64,000 nt of DNA from Macrostomum hystrix (taxonomy: Eukaryota; Platyhelminthes; Macrostomidae). Of this stretch, positions 32,101-41,805 are shown in pieces. The notes under the pieces are model-generated. The model was not told where the DNA came from and did no database searches. It was given only the letters and a program-made list of their open reading frames with translations. The stretch is from NCBI GenBank assembly GCA_950097015.1, contig CATNEN010000039.1, forward strand, positions 10,758,001 to 10,822,000. The letters are read 5' to 3'. The first letter of the stretch is position 1, and every line of letters starts with the position of its first letter. The position numbers and the translations under genes were made by a program.

Positions 32101-35051
32101 GCTGTGAACATTGTTACTTCTTCCAGGTGAACATTGTCCCAATCATCGCCAAGGCGGACACCCTGACCCAGACTGAATTGCGCGAACTCAAAGACCGAGT
32201 GCTCGCTGATCTGGACCGGCACAAGATACAGACCTACCGGATGCCCGACACCGACTCAGACGACGACGAAGAAACCCGGCGACAGGAGTCCGACATTCGA
32301 GCCTGCATTCCATTCTCTGTCATTGGCAGCAACTGCGTGGTGGAATCGGCCGATACTGGACGGCGCACCCGCGGGCGGCAATATCCCTGGGGCGTAGTTG
32401 AGGTATTTGAGGGATCTTGAAAATGGGATCTACGATACAGAATCTTGAAATGGGATCTACGAGTTGGGATCGGGTAAATGGGATCAGCGAGTTGGGATAG
32501 TGTAAATGGGATCTACGAGTTTGGAATGGTGTAAATGGGATCTGTGAGTTGGGATCGTGTAAGTGGGATCTGTGAGTGGGATCGTGTAAGTGGGATCTGC
32601 GAGTTGGGATCGTGTAAATGGGATCAACGAGTTGGGATCCTGTAAATGGGATCTGCGAGATGGGATCTGCGAGTTGATAGCAAATGCGGGAACCCCAAAG
32701 TTGTGAACATTAAGCTTGTCTGCTCACAGCCAACTTATTGTTGTAACGTACGTATCATTAATACTTAGGCGCGTAAAAATGTGAACTTTACTAACGAAAC
32801 ATCCTTTTATCCTTTTCAGGTCGAGAATCCCAAGCACTGCGACTTTGCCAAGCTGCGTGTATTCCTACTAGGCACTCACATGCAGGACCTCAAAGACATC
32901 ACCAAGGAGGTACACTACGAGAATTACAGAGCCAAATACATCACCGAGCGAATGTCCAAACGGAAGGGTGCCGTCAGGGACGATTTTGAGACACGAAAGT
33001 GCGTTAACATCTCAGGGTCACGGTTTTGAGGTGTCGTTGAAGGTTCTCCGGGTCATGGTTTTGAGCTGTCGTTGTAGGTTCTCAGGGTCACGGTTTTGAG
33101 GTGTCGTTGAAGGTTCTCCGGGTCATGGTTTTGAGCTGTCGTTGTAGGTTCTCAGGGTCATGGTTTTGAGCTGTCGCTGCAGGTTCTCAGGGTCATGGTT
33201 TTGAGCTGTCGTTGTAGGTTCTCAGGGTCACGGTTTTGAGCTGTCCTAGCAGGTTCTCAGGGTCATGGTTTTGAGCTGTCGTTGTAGGTTCTCAGGGTCA
33301 TGGTTTTGAGCTGTCGTTGTAGGTTCTCAGGGTCATGGTTTTGAGCTGTCGCTGCAGGTTCTCAGGGTCATGGTTTTGAGCTGTCGTTGAAGGTTCTCAG
33401 GGTCACGGTTTTGAGCTGTCCTAGAAGGTTCTCAGGGTCACGGTTTTGAGGTGTCGTTGAAGGTTCTCAGGGTCATGGTTTTGAGCTGTCGCTGCAGGTT
33501 CTCAGGGTCATGGTTTTGAGCTGTCGCTGCAGGTTCTCAGGGTCATGGTTTTGAGCTGTCGTTGCAGTTTCTCAGGGTCATGGTTTTGAACTGCTATGGC
33601 AATAAAATGCTAGTTATGTATCGAGTTTCGCGTCTAACTTTTTGGCATCTGTTCTGATTTTACTCCAGGAGCAAGAACACCACGGAGGCTAACTTTGAGG
33701 CTCTTGTTGATGCCGAAGGTCTTCTAAAAGAGAAAGATGACGAGGTAAAAAGTTATTGTTTTTACTTTTGTTGCTTTTATTTGTCCAGGTTTGTCCAGGT
33801 ATTCGATTTCTAATGAGATTTAGGACTTGAAAAAAACTGTCACGCTTAATAGGCGTGCACAGTCGGCAGTTTTGTTCTATACTTAGTAACACGGGCTTCA
33901 CCTGCCACGGATTTGGGTGCCTCCTATAAGTGCACATTTGTCTTGATAGTCGTGCGGTTGGCCTGGTCTCGGTTCAAAGTCTGTCTGTTAGTTTAAAAGT
34001 GACCGTTAATTTTCAATTAATAGATAAAGTCTAGGCCCTGCTTGTTAAATCCCCAGTTCGGCGAGGATCCATACGGTAAACTGCCAAAGTAAATATCAGC
34101 CATAGGCAAACATAGCTGACGGAAAATTTCCTTATTTGTTCCTCCTGTTTTCAATTCATTCCAGTTATTTATTTTTTTCTTTTTTATCGGCCAGTCACTT
34201 GACTTAAAGTGAACGAGTCTAAACTGAATTCTTAATTGTGAAAGCACAGGTGAGGGGACAGGGCCATCCCATTAAAGCACAGGTGAGGGGACAGGGCCAT
34301 CCCTTAAAAGCACAGGTGAAGGGACAGGGCCATCCAATTAAAGCACAGGTGAGGGGACAGGGCCATCCAATTAAAGCACAGGTGAGGGGACAGGGCCATC
34401 CAATTAAAGCACAGGTGAGGGGACAGGGCCATCCAATTAAAGCACAGGTGAGGGGACAGGGCCATCCAATTAAAGCACAGGTGAGGGGACAGGGCCATCC
34501 CTTAAAAGCACAGGTGAAGGGACAGGGCCATCCAATTAAAGCACAGGTGAGGGGACAGGGCCATCCAATTAAAGCACAGGTGAGGGGACAGGGCCATCCC
34601 TTAAAAGCACAGGTGAAGGGACAGGGCCATCCAATTAAAGCACAGGTGAGGGGACAGGGCCATCCAATTAAAGCACAGGTGAGGGGACAGGGCCATCCAA
34701 TTAAAGCACAGGTAAGGGGACAGGGCCATCCCATTGAAGCACATGTGAGGGGACAGGGCCATCTAATTAAAGCACAGGTGAGGGGATATCAGGAGTTAGT
34801 GTATCACGGGACAGCGCCCTTCAACCGTGTTCGAACCCGGGCCCTCCTATCAGATTCGCCGAATGCAGCAGCTTCTTCAGCAACTTCAGCAGAACTCGTC
34901 GGGTCGTTCAGCCTCGGCTGTTTCTGGGGCCGCAGCTGGCGCAGGCGGTGCTGGGAACAATGCAGCTGGAGACGCGGTGGCAACCAATGGCAGCGCTGGT
35001 TTGGCTAGCACAGGCGCGCCCAATGCCTCTGCAAACGGTCAGGACGCCTGA
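26190..35051 (+). CDS. Septin, SEPT2-type GTPase
   Basis: Filament-forming GTPase of the cell cortex. Exons: 26190-26238, 29843-29910, 31454-32005, 32127-32402, 32820-32998, 33669-33744, 34854-35051 (stop TGA); all phases agree; 465 residues. The first two exons give a short N-terminus ([16 protein letters not shown] and onward), then a Ser/Gly-rich linker, the polybasic stretch [10 protein letters not shown]-loop GESGLGKST (about 93-101), switch I with the conserved Thr (NKTTEI), DTPG (150-153), AKAD (231-234), and the septin unique element entered through WGVVEVENP. The C-terminus has a short coiled coil ([12 protein letters not shown]) and an Ala/Gly-rich tail. Order and motifs match human SEPT2/SEPT4/SEPT5. 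The switch-I Thr suggests active GTP hydrolysis. An ATG at 31424 directly upstream of exon 3 is in frame and could start a shorter form. Confidence 0.95.
26239..28945. other. Septin intron 1: long, AT-rich, array-free
   Basis: The 3.6-kb intron (to 29842) is markedly more AT-rich than the neighbouring introns and carries no tandem array. TAGGCCTA-type motifs recur. Open frames here (for example 26905-27126 and 27999-28317) look like AT-rich noise. Confidence 0.6.
28946..29260 (+). mobile_element. tRNA-derived SINE (family 1), copy 3, full length
   Basis: GTAGCCTAGTGGTTAGGGC (A box), GCTTCGATTCCAGACTCC (B-box region), TGTGTCCTTTAGCAAGACAC, AGCTGTTAAATGGGTACC, AGTCCATGGACTGAACAGC, then GGTATAATCAATTATTATT and a (TTA)n tail. 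Lies in septin intron 1. About 315 bp; this is the most complete copy. Confidence 0.87.
30237..30523 (-). mobile_element. tRNA-derived SINE (family 1), copy 4
   Basis: Reverse-oriented copy in septin intron 2. Internal deletions shorten the middle part. The A-box region has lost the bases around AGTGGTT (GTAGCC joins directly to TAGGGC), so it should be transcriptionally dead. Confidence 0.82.
31190..31410. repeat. Degenerate repeat at the end of septin intron 2
   Basis: About eight imperfect units of 24-28 bp built on GGAACTATCGATCAGGGATA. It ends about 45 bp before exon 31454. Confidence 0.7.
32405..32680. repeat. About 28-bp repeat in septin intron 4
   Basis: Units of TGGGATCTGCGAGTTGGGAT followed by CGTGTAAA, about ten copies with length variants. 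It starts only about 10 bp after the 5' splice site at 32403. Confidence 0.85.
33005..33590. repeat. 35-bp minisatellite in septin intron 5
   Basis: About 17 units of 35 bp with core GGTCATGGTTTTGAGCTGTC. The last positions vary (GTTGTA, GTTGAA, GCTGCA, CTAGCA). It starts within about 10 bp of the donor at 32999. Confidence 0.92.
34238..34787. repeat. 33-bp minisatellite with a consensus 5' splice site in each unit (septin intron 6)
   Basis: About 17 units of 33 bp with core AAAGCACAGGTGAGGGGACA. Every unit contains CAG-GTGAGG (or GTGAAG; one copy GTAAGG), the consensus of a 5' splice site. The unit length is a multiple of 3, so the array is open on both strands; the open frame running on from it is in a different frame from the septin exon at 34854. 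Confidence 0.93.
34788..34853 (+). mobile_element. tRNA-like fragment directly before the last septin exon
   Basis: CCGTGTTCGAACCCGGGCC looks like a tRNA T arm with B box, preceded by GAGTTAGTGTATCACGGGAC, which resembles a D-arm/A-box region. It runs directly into CCTCCTATCAG, the 3' splice site for exon 34854. Probably a SINE head remnant. Confidence 0.45.
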
Positions 35052-35164
35052 GCTGCTGATTTAAAACATGAATCTAATTTGTTTTGAAATGCACATTTTT
35101 TTGGAATCCTATAGGCCTTCGAAATCTCTGCCCAGTGTTCGCAGTGAGTGCAAATTATTTATGC

Positions 35165-35343
35165 AATAAATCAACCATATTTCTATTGCCTTTAAGACTG
35201 CTTTTCTCTTGCTTTTATAGTTTAAAATGCTTCTTTTTTTCCTAACATGTATGGGCCAGCAATCGCTCTGCTTCAAGCGGCTTGTTATGCACAATAAGTC
35301 AATAGCGCCGTAGAGCGTTCTATATTAAAATGCTAAAAATAAA
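35165..35343 (+). promoter_or_regulatory. Candidate septin polyadenylation signals
   Basis: AATAAA occurs at 35165-35170 and 35338-35343, 114 and 287 bp after the septin stop codon. Either could serve the septin mRNA. Confidence 0.5.
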
Positions 35344-35674
35344 CTCTATCTTATTTTTACTGCAGTCGCGTTGTTCAAATAATTTAATTGAATCGAATTC
35401 GTTTACAAGAAGAAGAATTGGTCCACTTTTAGCATGCTTTTCTGCTTCACTTTTTATGCGGAACAGTTAAAATTGAGTCTGAGTAAATGTTAACTTTGTC
35501 ACTTCTCGTTGTCGCCATTGTCTAGTCTTAATTTGCTTTATTTTCCTTTAAATCTCAATTTTCCATTCGACTTTGTCATGCAATTTGATTAAAATTATTT
35601 TCGAATATTTGCAAGTCCGTTTTAAACGAAATGAATTCTTAAAAACGATAATGTTCTTAGGAGCCTGTCCTTAT

Positions 35675-36055
35675 CCACGTCAAGCCCTCTGAGATTCCCT
35701 CTTCTACCCCTCTGAGATTCCCTCTTCCATCCCTCTGAGATTCCCTCTGAGATTCCCTCTTCCATCCCTCTGAGATTCCCTCTTCCCTCCCTCTGAGATT
35801 CCCTCTTCCATCCCTCTGAGATTCCCTCTTCCCTCCCTCTGAGATTCCCTCTTCCCTCCCTCTGAGATTCCCTCTTCCCTCCCTCTGAGATTCCCTCTTG
35901 CCTCCCTCTGAGATTCCCTCTTCCCTCCCTCTGAGATTCCCTCTGAGATTCCCTCTGAGATTCCCTCTGAGATTCCCTCTTCCCTCCCTCTGAGATTCCC
36001 TCTCCTACCCCTCTGAGATTCCCTCTCCTATCCCTCTGAGATTCCCTCTTCCAGT
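35675..36055. repeat. 23-bp repeat with 12-bp short form, intergenic
   Basis: Core CCTCTGAGATTCCCTCTTCC, with several copies reduced to CTCTGAGATTCC. It is pyrimidine-rich and lies between septin and PSAT1. The minus-strand open frame through it is an artefact. Confidence 0.9.
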
Positions 36056-36904
36056 CTGGTGCAATGTAATTCAAAACTCCAGAACAAATCTTCATTTTTG
36101 TAACTGCGCTTTTTAGCCCAGTTTATATTTTTATGAAGTTGCTTAGTTGCTAAGCAGTTTTTATTTGCTTAGTCTTCTATCGACTATTTTCCTTTATTCA
36201 TTAATTAAAGCTGAGAACTCTGTTCTTGGTAATTTTCTCCTGTCCCGTGCTTGTGTTTAATGGAGGTCTATAAACCAATCTGAGCTAAATTGATCTCCAT
36301 GGCTTTAACTGTCAGCTTGTTGCCAGGCTGGTTTCAAAGCTTTCCTGTACTGTAGTTCGCGCCGTGCCGTTTTGAAACATGAATTTCATAATTGCTATAA
36401 TGCTTATTTAATGCACGCCCCTTGTGTATTGTGTATTACTGTACTAAATACAGCTGCTCTGATCGCAATAGTCCAGTTTATTATTATTACTATTATTAAC
36501 AAGCGTTTTATTGTCGTGGTTTAAGCCAGAAAAAATCTATTGCTTTTATAAATCCGTTTTTCATCTTAAAATTTGAAGATGGTGGGTGAAGGCGGGAGTA
36601 ACAATGCATTCATAAAAGATAGCCGATGCTTCGTCATATACGTAATATGCTCGTAATTACTTCTACATTCATTCATTGACATAATCTCTGAATCCGCTCT
36701 TGTCTGCCAACCGCCCGCCCCTCCTCCAGTAGTAATTTTCCAACGCTCAACTCTTTTATTCTTGGCTTCACAATGGAAGAAAACTTTTTGCCTCCATTGG
36801 CGAGACTGCAAAAAAGGAAACACATTCAAGACGTTCTAGCCTTGCTTCGATCACGCAGGATCAGCATGCGTTTGTCAACCAAACCAACCAAATAGATTCA
36901 AATC
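36056..36904. other. Intergenic, no gene seen
   Basis: Mixed non-repetitive sequence between the CT-rich array and the short repeat at 36905. Only short unconvincing open frames. Confidence 0.5.
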
Positions 36905-37095
36905 TTGGGATATGATCTGCGGAGCGTCCTTCTCTCGCACCAAGGTCCGAATCCGCGGTGGGGCCACACTAATTTGGGGGCTTGTCATGCAAATGAGACT
37001 GTACCCACCTCCGTGTTTGTGCCTGTACGTGTCCTCAGGGTCAGCGGAATGTGGAAAACTGCCACCTTGGTCGACTGTCGCTAAATGATTGGAGC
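36905..37095 (+). mobile_element. Family-2 short repeat, copy 4
   Basis: CTCTCGCACCAAGGTCCGAA, GGGGCCACACTAATTTGGGG, GCTTGTCATGCAAATGAGAC, TCCTCAGGGTCAGCGGAATG and CGACTGTCGCTAAATGATT follow the same order as the copy at 14601. Confidence 0.6.
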
Positions 37096-37700
37096 TATAT
37101 AGCCCCTCATGGGATTTTTGTGATTTGAGTAGTTCCTATCTATTATTTTCTTTTCGGAAGTGACTCAAGCTTCAAAATATTTAAATACAGGCCCTAAACG
37201 AAGTAAGTGAAATATTACGCATAAGAAGGGAGCCGGACTTGTTGTCAAAATATATTTATGTTGACCAAAACTACGTGGAAAATTCTGGCGTCCTTCACTT
37301 GCCCCACCCTTGTCCAGTCAGCGTTAAATAAAAGTTTGCGAAATCGACTGTATTACTTGCTTTGTCTTTTTTACTAGCCGTACATTTTAAGAAACAAACC
37401 TTTGTTGTGCTTTTGGTTGCTATTGGAGTCTTTTTGTTTGTAGCATAGTCTTCGAGCGGATTTACAATCGAATGATGAAAAGTATGCCTTATTGCATGGT
37501 GTACATTCACACTCTGTCAGCACTCTAATGGCTTGATTCCAAATGCGGTCCAATGTACAAACAAGGGCCTGAAGGCCGAATTAGCGAGGCGGTGTTATTC
37601 CCGCAGTGGAAGACCCCAGTTGGAATTTCCCACTGTGCCCACTGTCCCCGCGGGCCGCGCGTGACGGGTGGGGTTAAGCAGTTTGCGCTGGAACGCCGGC

Positions 37701-37708
37701 TATAAATA
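37701..37708 (+). promoter_or_regulatory. TATA box of PSAT1
   Basis: GGCTATAAATAAATC lies in an otherwise GC-rich stretch about 300 bp upstream of the PSAT1 start codon. Transcription would be expected to begin near 37730. It is the only clear core promoter element in the window. Confidence 0.6.
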
Positions 37709-37761
37709 AATCAACAGCCCTTAGCTAAATTCGTGGCCAGCAGGAATTTCCCAGCGTTACC

Positions 37762-37923
37762 ATGACTGCCAAGGTCACGTCTGGGGGTCTGTCTCCTCCG
37801 AGCCCCGTGGCGCGTTCATCTTTGTCCCCCGCGCCCACCCCACCTCCTGTTTTCGATGTCTATTTATTGAGAAGCCCCGGGCCCGCAGCTTGCCTCGTCT
37901 TCCTCGCAAAACTCAGCCTCTAG
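37762..37923 (+). other. Upstream open reading frame in PSAT1 leader
   Basis: The first ATG after the TATA box opens a 53-codon Ser/Pro-rich frame that closes at 37923, before the PSAT1 ATG and in another frame. It could lower translation, or be removed if the leader is spliced (GGGCCCGCAG at 37879-37888 resembles an acceptor). Confidence 0.4.
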
Positions 37924-37994
37924 CCAAAGCTAGTAGAACTCACAGCCTTCGAGTTTCCACTCTATCAAGCGGTTCTAAAGCTATCATTGACCAA

Positions 37995-40983
37995 ATGGCA
38001 CCTACTCCGGTATCGGCGCACGATGTGTCGCAGAAGCACAAGCGAGTGGTGAACTTCTCAGCTGGCCCGTCCAAGCTTCCTGACAGTGTAAGCCTACTTT
38101 ATATATTCATGTAGTTTATGCATACGCTGCGTTGCCAATCAGGCATCTAGATGCACATTGTTAAAGTGCTATATATAAAACAGTGGTACCCTAACAAGTA
38201 CGAGTAGTAACTTATTCTCTCTTTTTCTTTGCCGTGGAGTTCGGGCAATCTCTACTTGCTTGTTTCTTAATAGGGTCAATGGCTACTTTGTTATGTTAAG
38301 CTTCTATATGGCTTTAATGGGATTTCTAATGATTTCTCCCATCTCTAAGGGCAGTTTATCGATAGTGTTTCCGGCTGCTAAATTTAGCCACAGTCGATGA
38401 GAAAATTGGCCAATTATGCGAAATTTTTGTTGCTACCATCAGCAAATAATTGTCCGAACTTTGAATCCTCTGTATGGGTCATTATATGCAACAATTCTAT
38501 GCTGTTCTGTGGGGGGAGAAATTTCCCATAGCAGAATTTGACGTCGTTGCATCCCAAAATGAGTGATCGAAGGCCAACCAGTACTAAGCGAAACTGGGAT
38601 TGTTTGTGATTTGGGATTTTTAACTGCCAAGGAAAGCAAAACAGACTAGTTCTCGCTTCAAATTACTTCACATTGCGATGGAATGGGAAATGCCATCCAT
38701 TGCACTAGACATTGTGCAAAGTCTACCTCGTGAACTCATATCGCCGCCAACTACACTTTGCCTCCTCGCAGGTGCTTCAACGCGCCCAAGAGGAGATGCT
38801 GAACTTCAAGGACACGGGCTCGAGCGTGATGGAATTGTCGCATCGCGGCAAGGCCTTCAAATCAGTGATTACTGAGGCCGAACAGCTCACTAGACAGCTG
38901 CTCAATGTGCCAGATAACTTTCGCATCCTGTTCATGCAGGGCGGCGGCTGCGGCCAGTTCTCTGCTGTGCCCCTGAACCTTGCCGGTGAGTGCTGTACTT
39001 CTTCTGGTCCTTCAATCGGGGTTTCAATAGACACCTCGTTCTTTCAATCACCGAATTCATAAAAATAATTCATTTGTCTCCAATTCGCAGGCAGTCCCAA
39101 TGCCACAGCTGATTACATCATCAGCGGCAAATGGTCCGAGGCGGCAGCCAACGAGGCCGAGAAGTACTGCCGCGTCAGGAAAGTGCACCCGCCGAGGCCC
39201 AGCAACGCCGCCGACTCAGACGTCAGTGACGCCGACAGCGACGAAGAAAGCTGGGCGGAACTGTCCGAGGACGCCGCCTACGTGTACATGTGCGACAATG
39301 AGACGGTGGACGGCGTTGAGTTTCGCAATCCGCCGCGCACCCCTCCAGGCGTGCCGCTGGTGGCCGACATGTCGTCGAACCTCATGAGCCGACCGATTGA
39401 CTTCAGTCGCTACGGCTTGATTTTTGCCGGCGCTCAGAAGAATCTTGGACCGGCTGGCGTCACCGTGGTCATTGTGCGCGACGACCTGTTGGATAGTCGA
39501 GCTCTGCCCTACTGTCCCAGCGTGCTCAGCTATCATGTTAGTTCCAACCGCTTGTTGAGCTCTCTCATGCCGTGTGATTTCTAGGAAACATAAATATATA
39601 TAATTATACCTTCACTGACTGAATTGCATTCCAGATGACCAACCGAAACGAGTCCCTGTACAATACGCCGCCAACCTACAGCATCTACGTCACCGGCCTG
39701 GTGCTGCAGTGGGTTCGCGACGCTGGCGGTGTCGCCCGCATGCAGGAGCTGGCAAATGATAAATCCGGCCTGCTGTACGATTTGATTGACAACTCCAACG
39801 GCTTCTACTAGTGAGTCTGCAAGAGACAGACCCCAGATCCTAGTCTCATCATGCTTGATAATGATATCTTCAGGACAAGAGATAGATCCCAGACTCCTGA
39901 AGGTATCTTCAGGTCAAGAGACGGGCCCCAGATCCCAGACTCCTGAAGGTATCTTCAGGTCTAGAGACGGGCCCCAGATCCCAAACTCCTGAAGGTATCT
40001 TCAGGTCAAGAGACGGACCCCAGATCCCAGACTCCTGAAGGTATCTTCAGGTCAAGAGACGGGCCCCAGATCCCAAACTCCTGAAGGTATCTTCAGGTCA
40101 AGAGACGGGCCCCAGGTCCCAGACTCCTGAAGGTATCTTCAGGTCAAGAGACGGGCCCCAGGTCACAGACTCCTGAAGGTATCTTCAGGTCAAGAGACGG
40201 GCCCCAGGTCACAGACTCCTGAAGGTATCTTCAGGTCAAGAGACGGGCCACAGATCCCAGACTCCTGAAGGTATCTTCAGGTCAAGAGACGGGCCCCAGG
40301 TCCCAGACTCCTGAAGGTATCTTCAGGTCAAGAGACGGACCCCAGATCCCAGACTCCTGAAGGTATCTTCAGGTCAAGAGACGGGCCACAGATCCTAGAC
40401 TCCTGAAGGTATCTTCAGGTCAAGAGACGGGCCACAGATCCCAAACTCCTGAAGGTATCTTCAGGTCAAGAGACGGGCCACAGATCCTAGACTCCTGAAG
40501 GTATCTTCAGGTCAAGAGACGGGCCACAGATCCCAGACTCCTGAAGGTATCTTCAGGTCAAGAGACGGGCCCCAGATCCCAAACTCCTGAAGGTATCTTC
40601 AGGTCAAGAGACGGGCCACAGATCCTAGACTCCTGAAGGTATCTTCAGGTCAAGAGACGGGCCACAGATCCCAGACTCCTGAAGCTTACTATCTTCAGGC
40701 TCATGATAAATCGCTTCATTTCGTCACCCACCGCAGCTGCCCGGTGGACAAGTGCTGCCGCTCTCGCATGAACATTGTGTTCCGCATCTCTGGCGGCGAG
40801 GCCGCTGAGAAGCGGTTCACCGAGGAGGCGACAAAGCAGGGCCTCACTAACCTGGAGGGCCACCGGTCAGTGGGCGGCATGCGAGCCTCTCTATATAACG
40901 CGGTGACCCTGGCCGAGACCAGAGCTTTGGCCAGCTTTATGCGCGAATTCGCCAAGCGAATGGGCGCCGATTTGACCTGCTAA
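37995..40983 (+). CDS. PSAT1: Phosphoserine aminotransferase
   Basis: PLP enzyme of serine synthesis: converts 3-phosphohydroxypyruvate and glutamate to phosphoserine and 2-oxoglutarate, in the cytosol. Exons: 37995-38087, 38772-38985, 39091-39536, 39635-39810, 40737-40983; phases agree; 391 residues. Visible family motifs in order: VVNFSAGPSKLPDSV, ELSHRGKAF, MQGGGCGQFSAVPLNL, ADYIISGKWSEAAANEAEK, VADMSSNLMSRPID, FAGAQKN with the PLP lysine at about 219, GPAGVTVVIVRDDLL, SLYNTPPTYSIYV, GHRSVGGMRASLYNAV. It is about 20 residues longer than human PSAT1. Part of the excess is an acidic insertion (SDVSDADSDEES, about 145-156) where the human protein has a short loop. The frame is open upstream of ATG 37995 but contains no ATG back to 37890, so 37995 is the likely start. 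Confidence 0.95.
39815..40690. repeat. 46-bp minisatellite in PSAT1 intron 4
   Basis: About 19 units of 46 bp with core CTCCTGAAGGTATCTTCAGG, an imperfect palindrome, plus TCAAGAGACGGGCCACAG. The first, diverged unit begins within the donor sequence GTGAGTCTGCAAGAGACAG at 39811. Confidence 0.93.
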
Positions 40984-41805
40984 ACTGCCCGGCCAATCTT
41001 TTTATTTACAACTGTTAAAATCCATTTTACCAGAGGGGTTAGTAAAAGGCGGGAGTAACTATCCGTAATGTTTTGATTTAAAAATGCCTCGCCATATTAT
41101 TAGAATAGTGAAAGTTTTTATTCTAAGCACACAATATAATTCAGAGTTAGGGCTAAGAACAAGTCCTCACCCGACTGCATACTAAATTTTTCAGCTCATT
41201 CTCAACATTATTTCAGTCTATATGGCTAGTTTTCTACTACTCATATTAGTATATTGTTGTCTTTATTATATTATAAATCAAAGAGCAAGTAAGAAAAAGC
41301 CGGTTTATCTCAAATTTCTCGCTTGCTCTTTCAATGCAACAATGCTAATTTACTCTCATAATACAACTATTGCCTTTATTTACTAAGCGCTCATTCTCCG
41401 CCGTCTATGCTACTGCCAGTAACATCTTGCGCAATCGATTCACTGCCGCGTCGAATATATTTTTGTTGTTTCATTGACGTACTCTCTCCTGGCTGTTATA
41501 AAATTCCTGCTAAAAGTGTGCAAAAACACTGTGACATTCGGTGATTGCTGTTAAATTTGATTAATCCTGCACTTTAAAGCTGCGTTACTTACTAGCCATG
41601 TTAGCGGCTTAGCGACCAAGCCTGGTTTGTGAGGCGAGCAAATATATGTTATGGAGAAAGACAGTTTTAAGCTGAGGCTTGTTCGCAACTCTCCTACAGA
41701 GATTCGCTGCTTCTAAAAATATGCTGTGAATTCATTTCTCTTCTACTTTTAACTGCCTGATTTCTGGCCCATCTGGTCTTTCTGATCACTACTTTCGTCG
41801 ATTCT
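40984..41805. other. PSAT1 3' flank, AT-rich, no gene seen
   Basis: No coding signal. It should contain the PSAT1 3' UTR; I cannot place a clear AATAAA close to the stop. Confidence 0.5.

Noticed and set aside
34238-35008. 256-codon plus-strand open frame over septin intron 6 and the last exon
   Set aside because: The repeat is stop-free because the unit is 33 bp. The frame differs from the septin frame at 34854, where SEPT-type tail and stop fit by phase.
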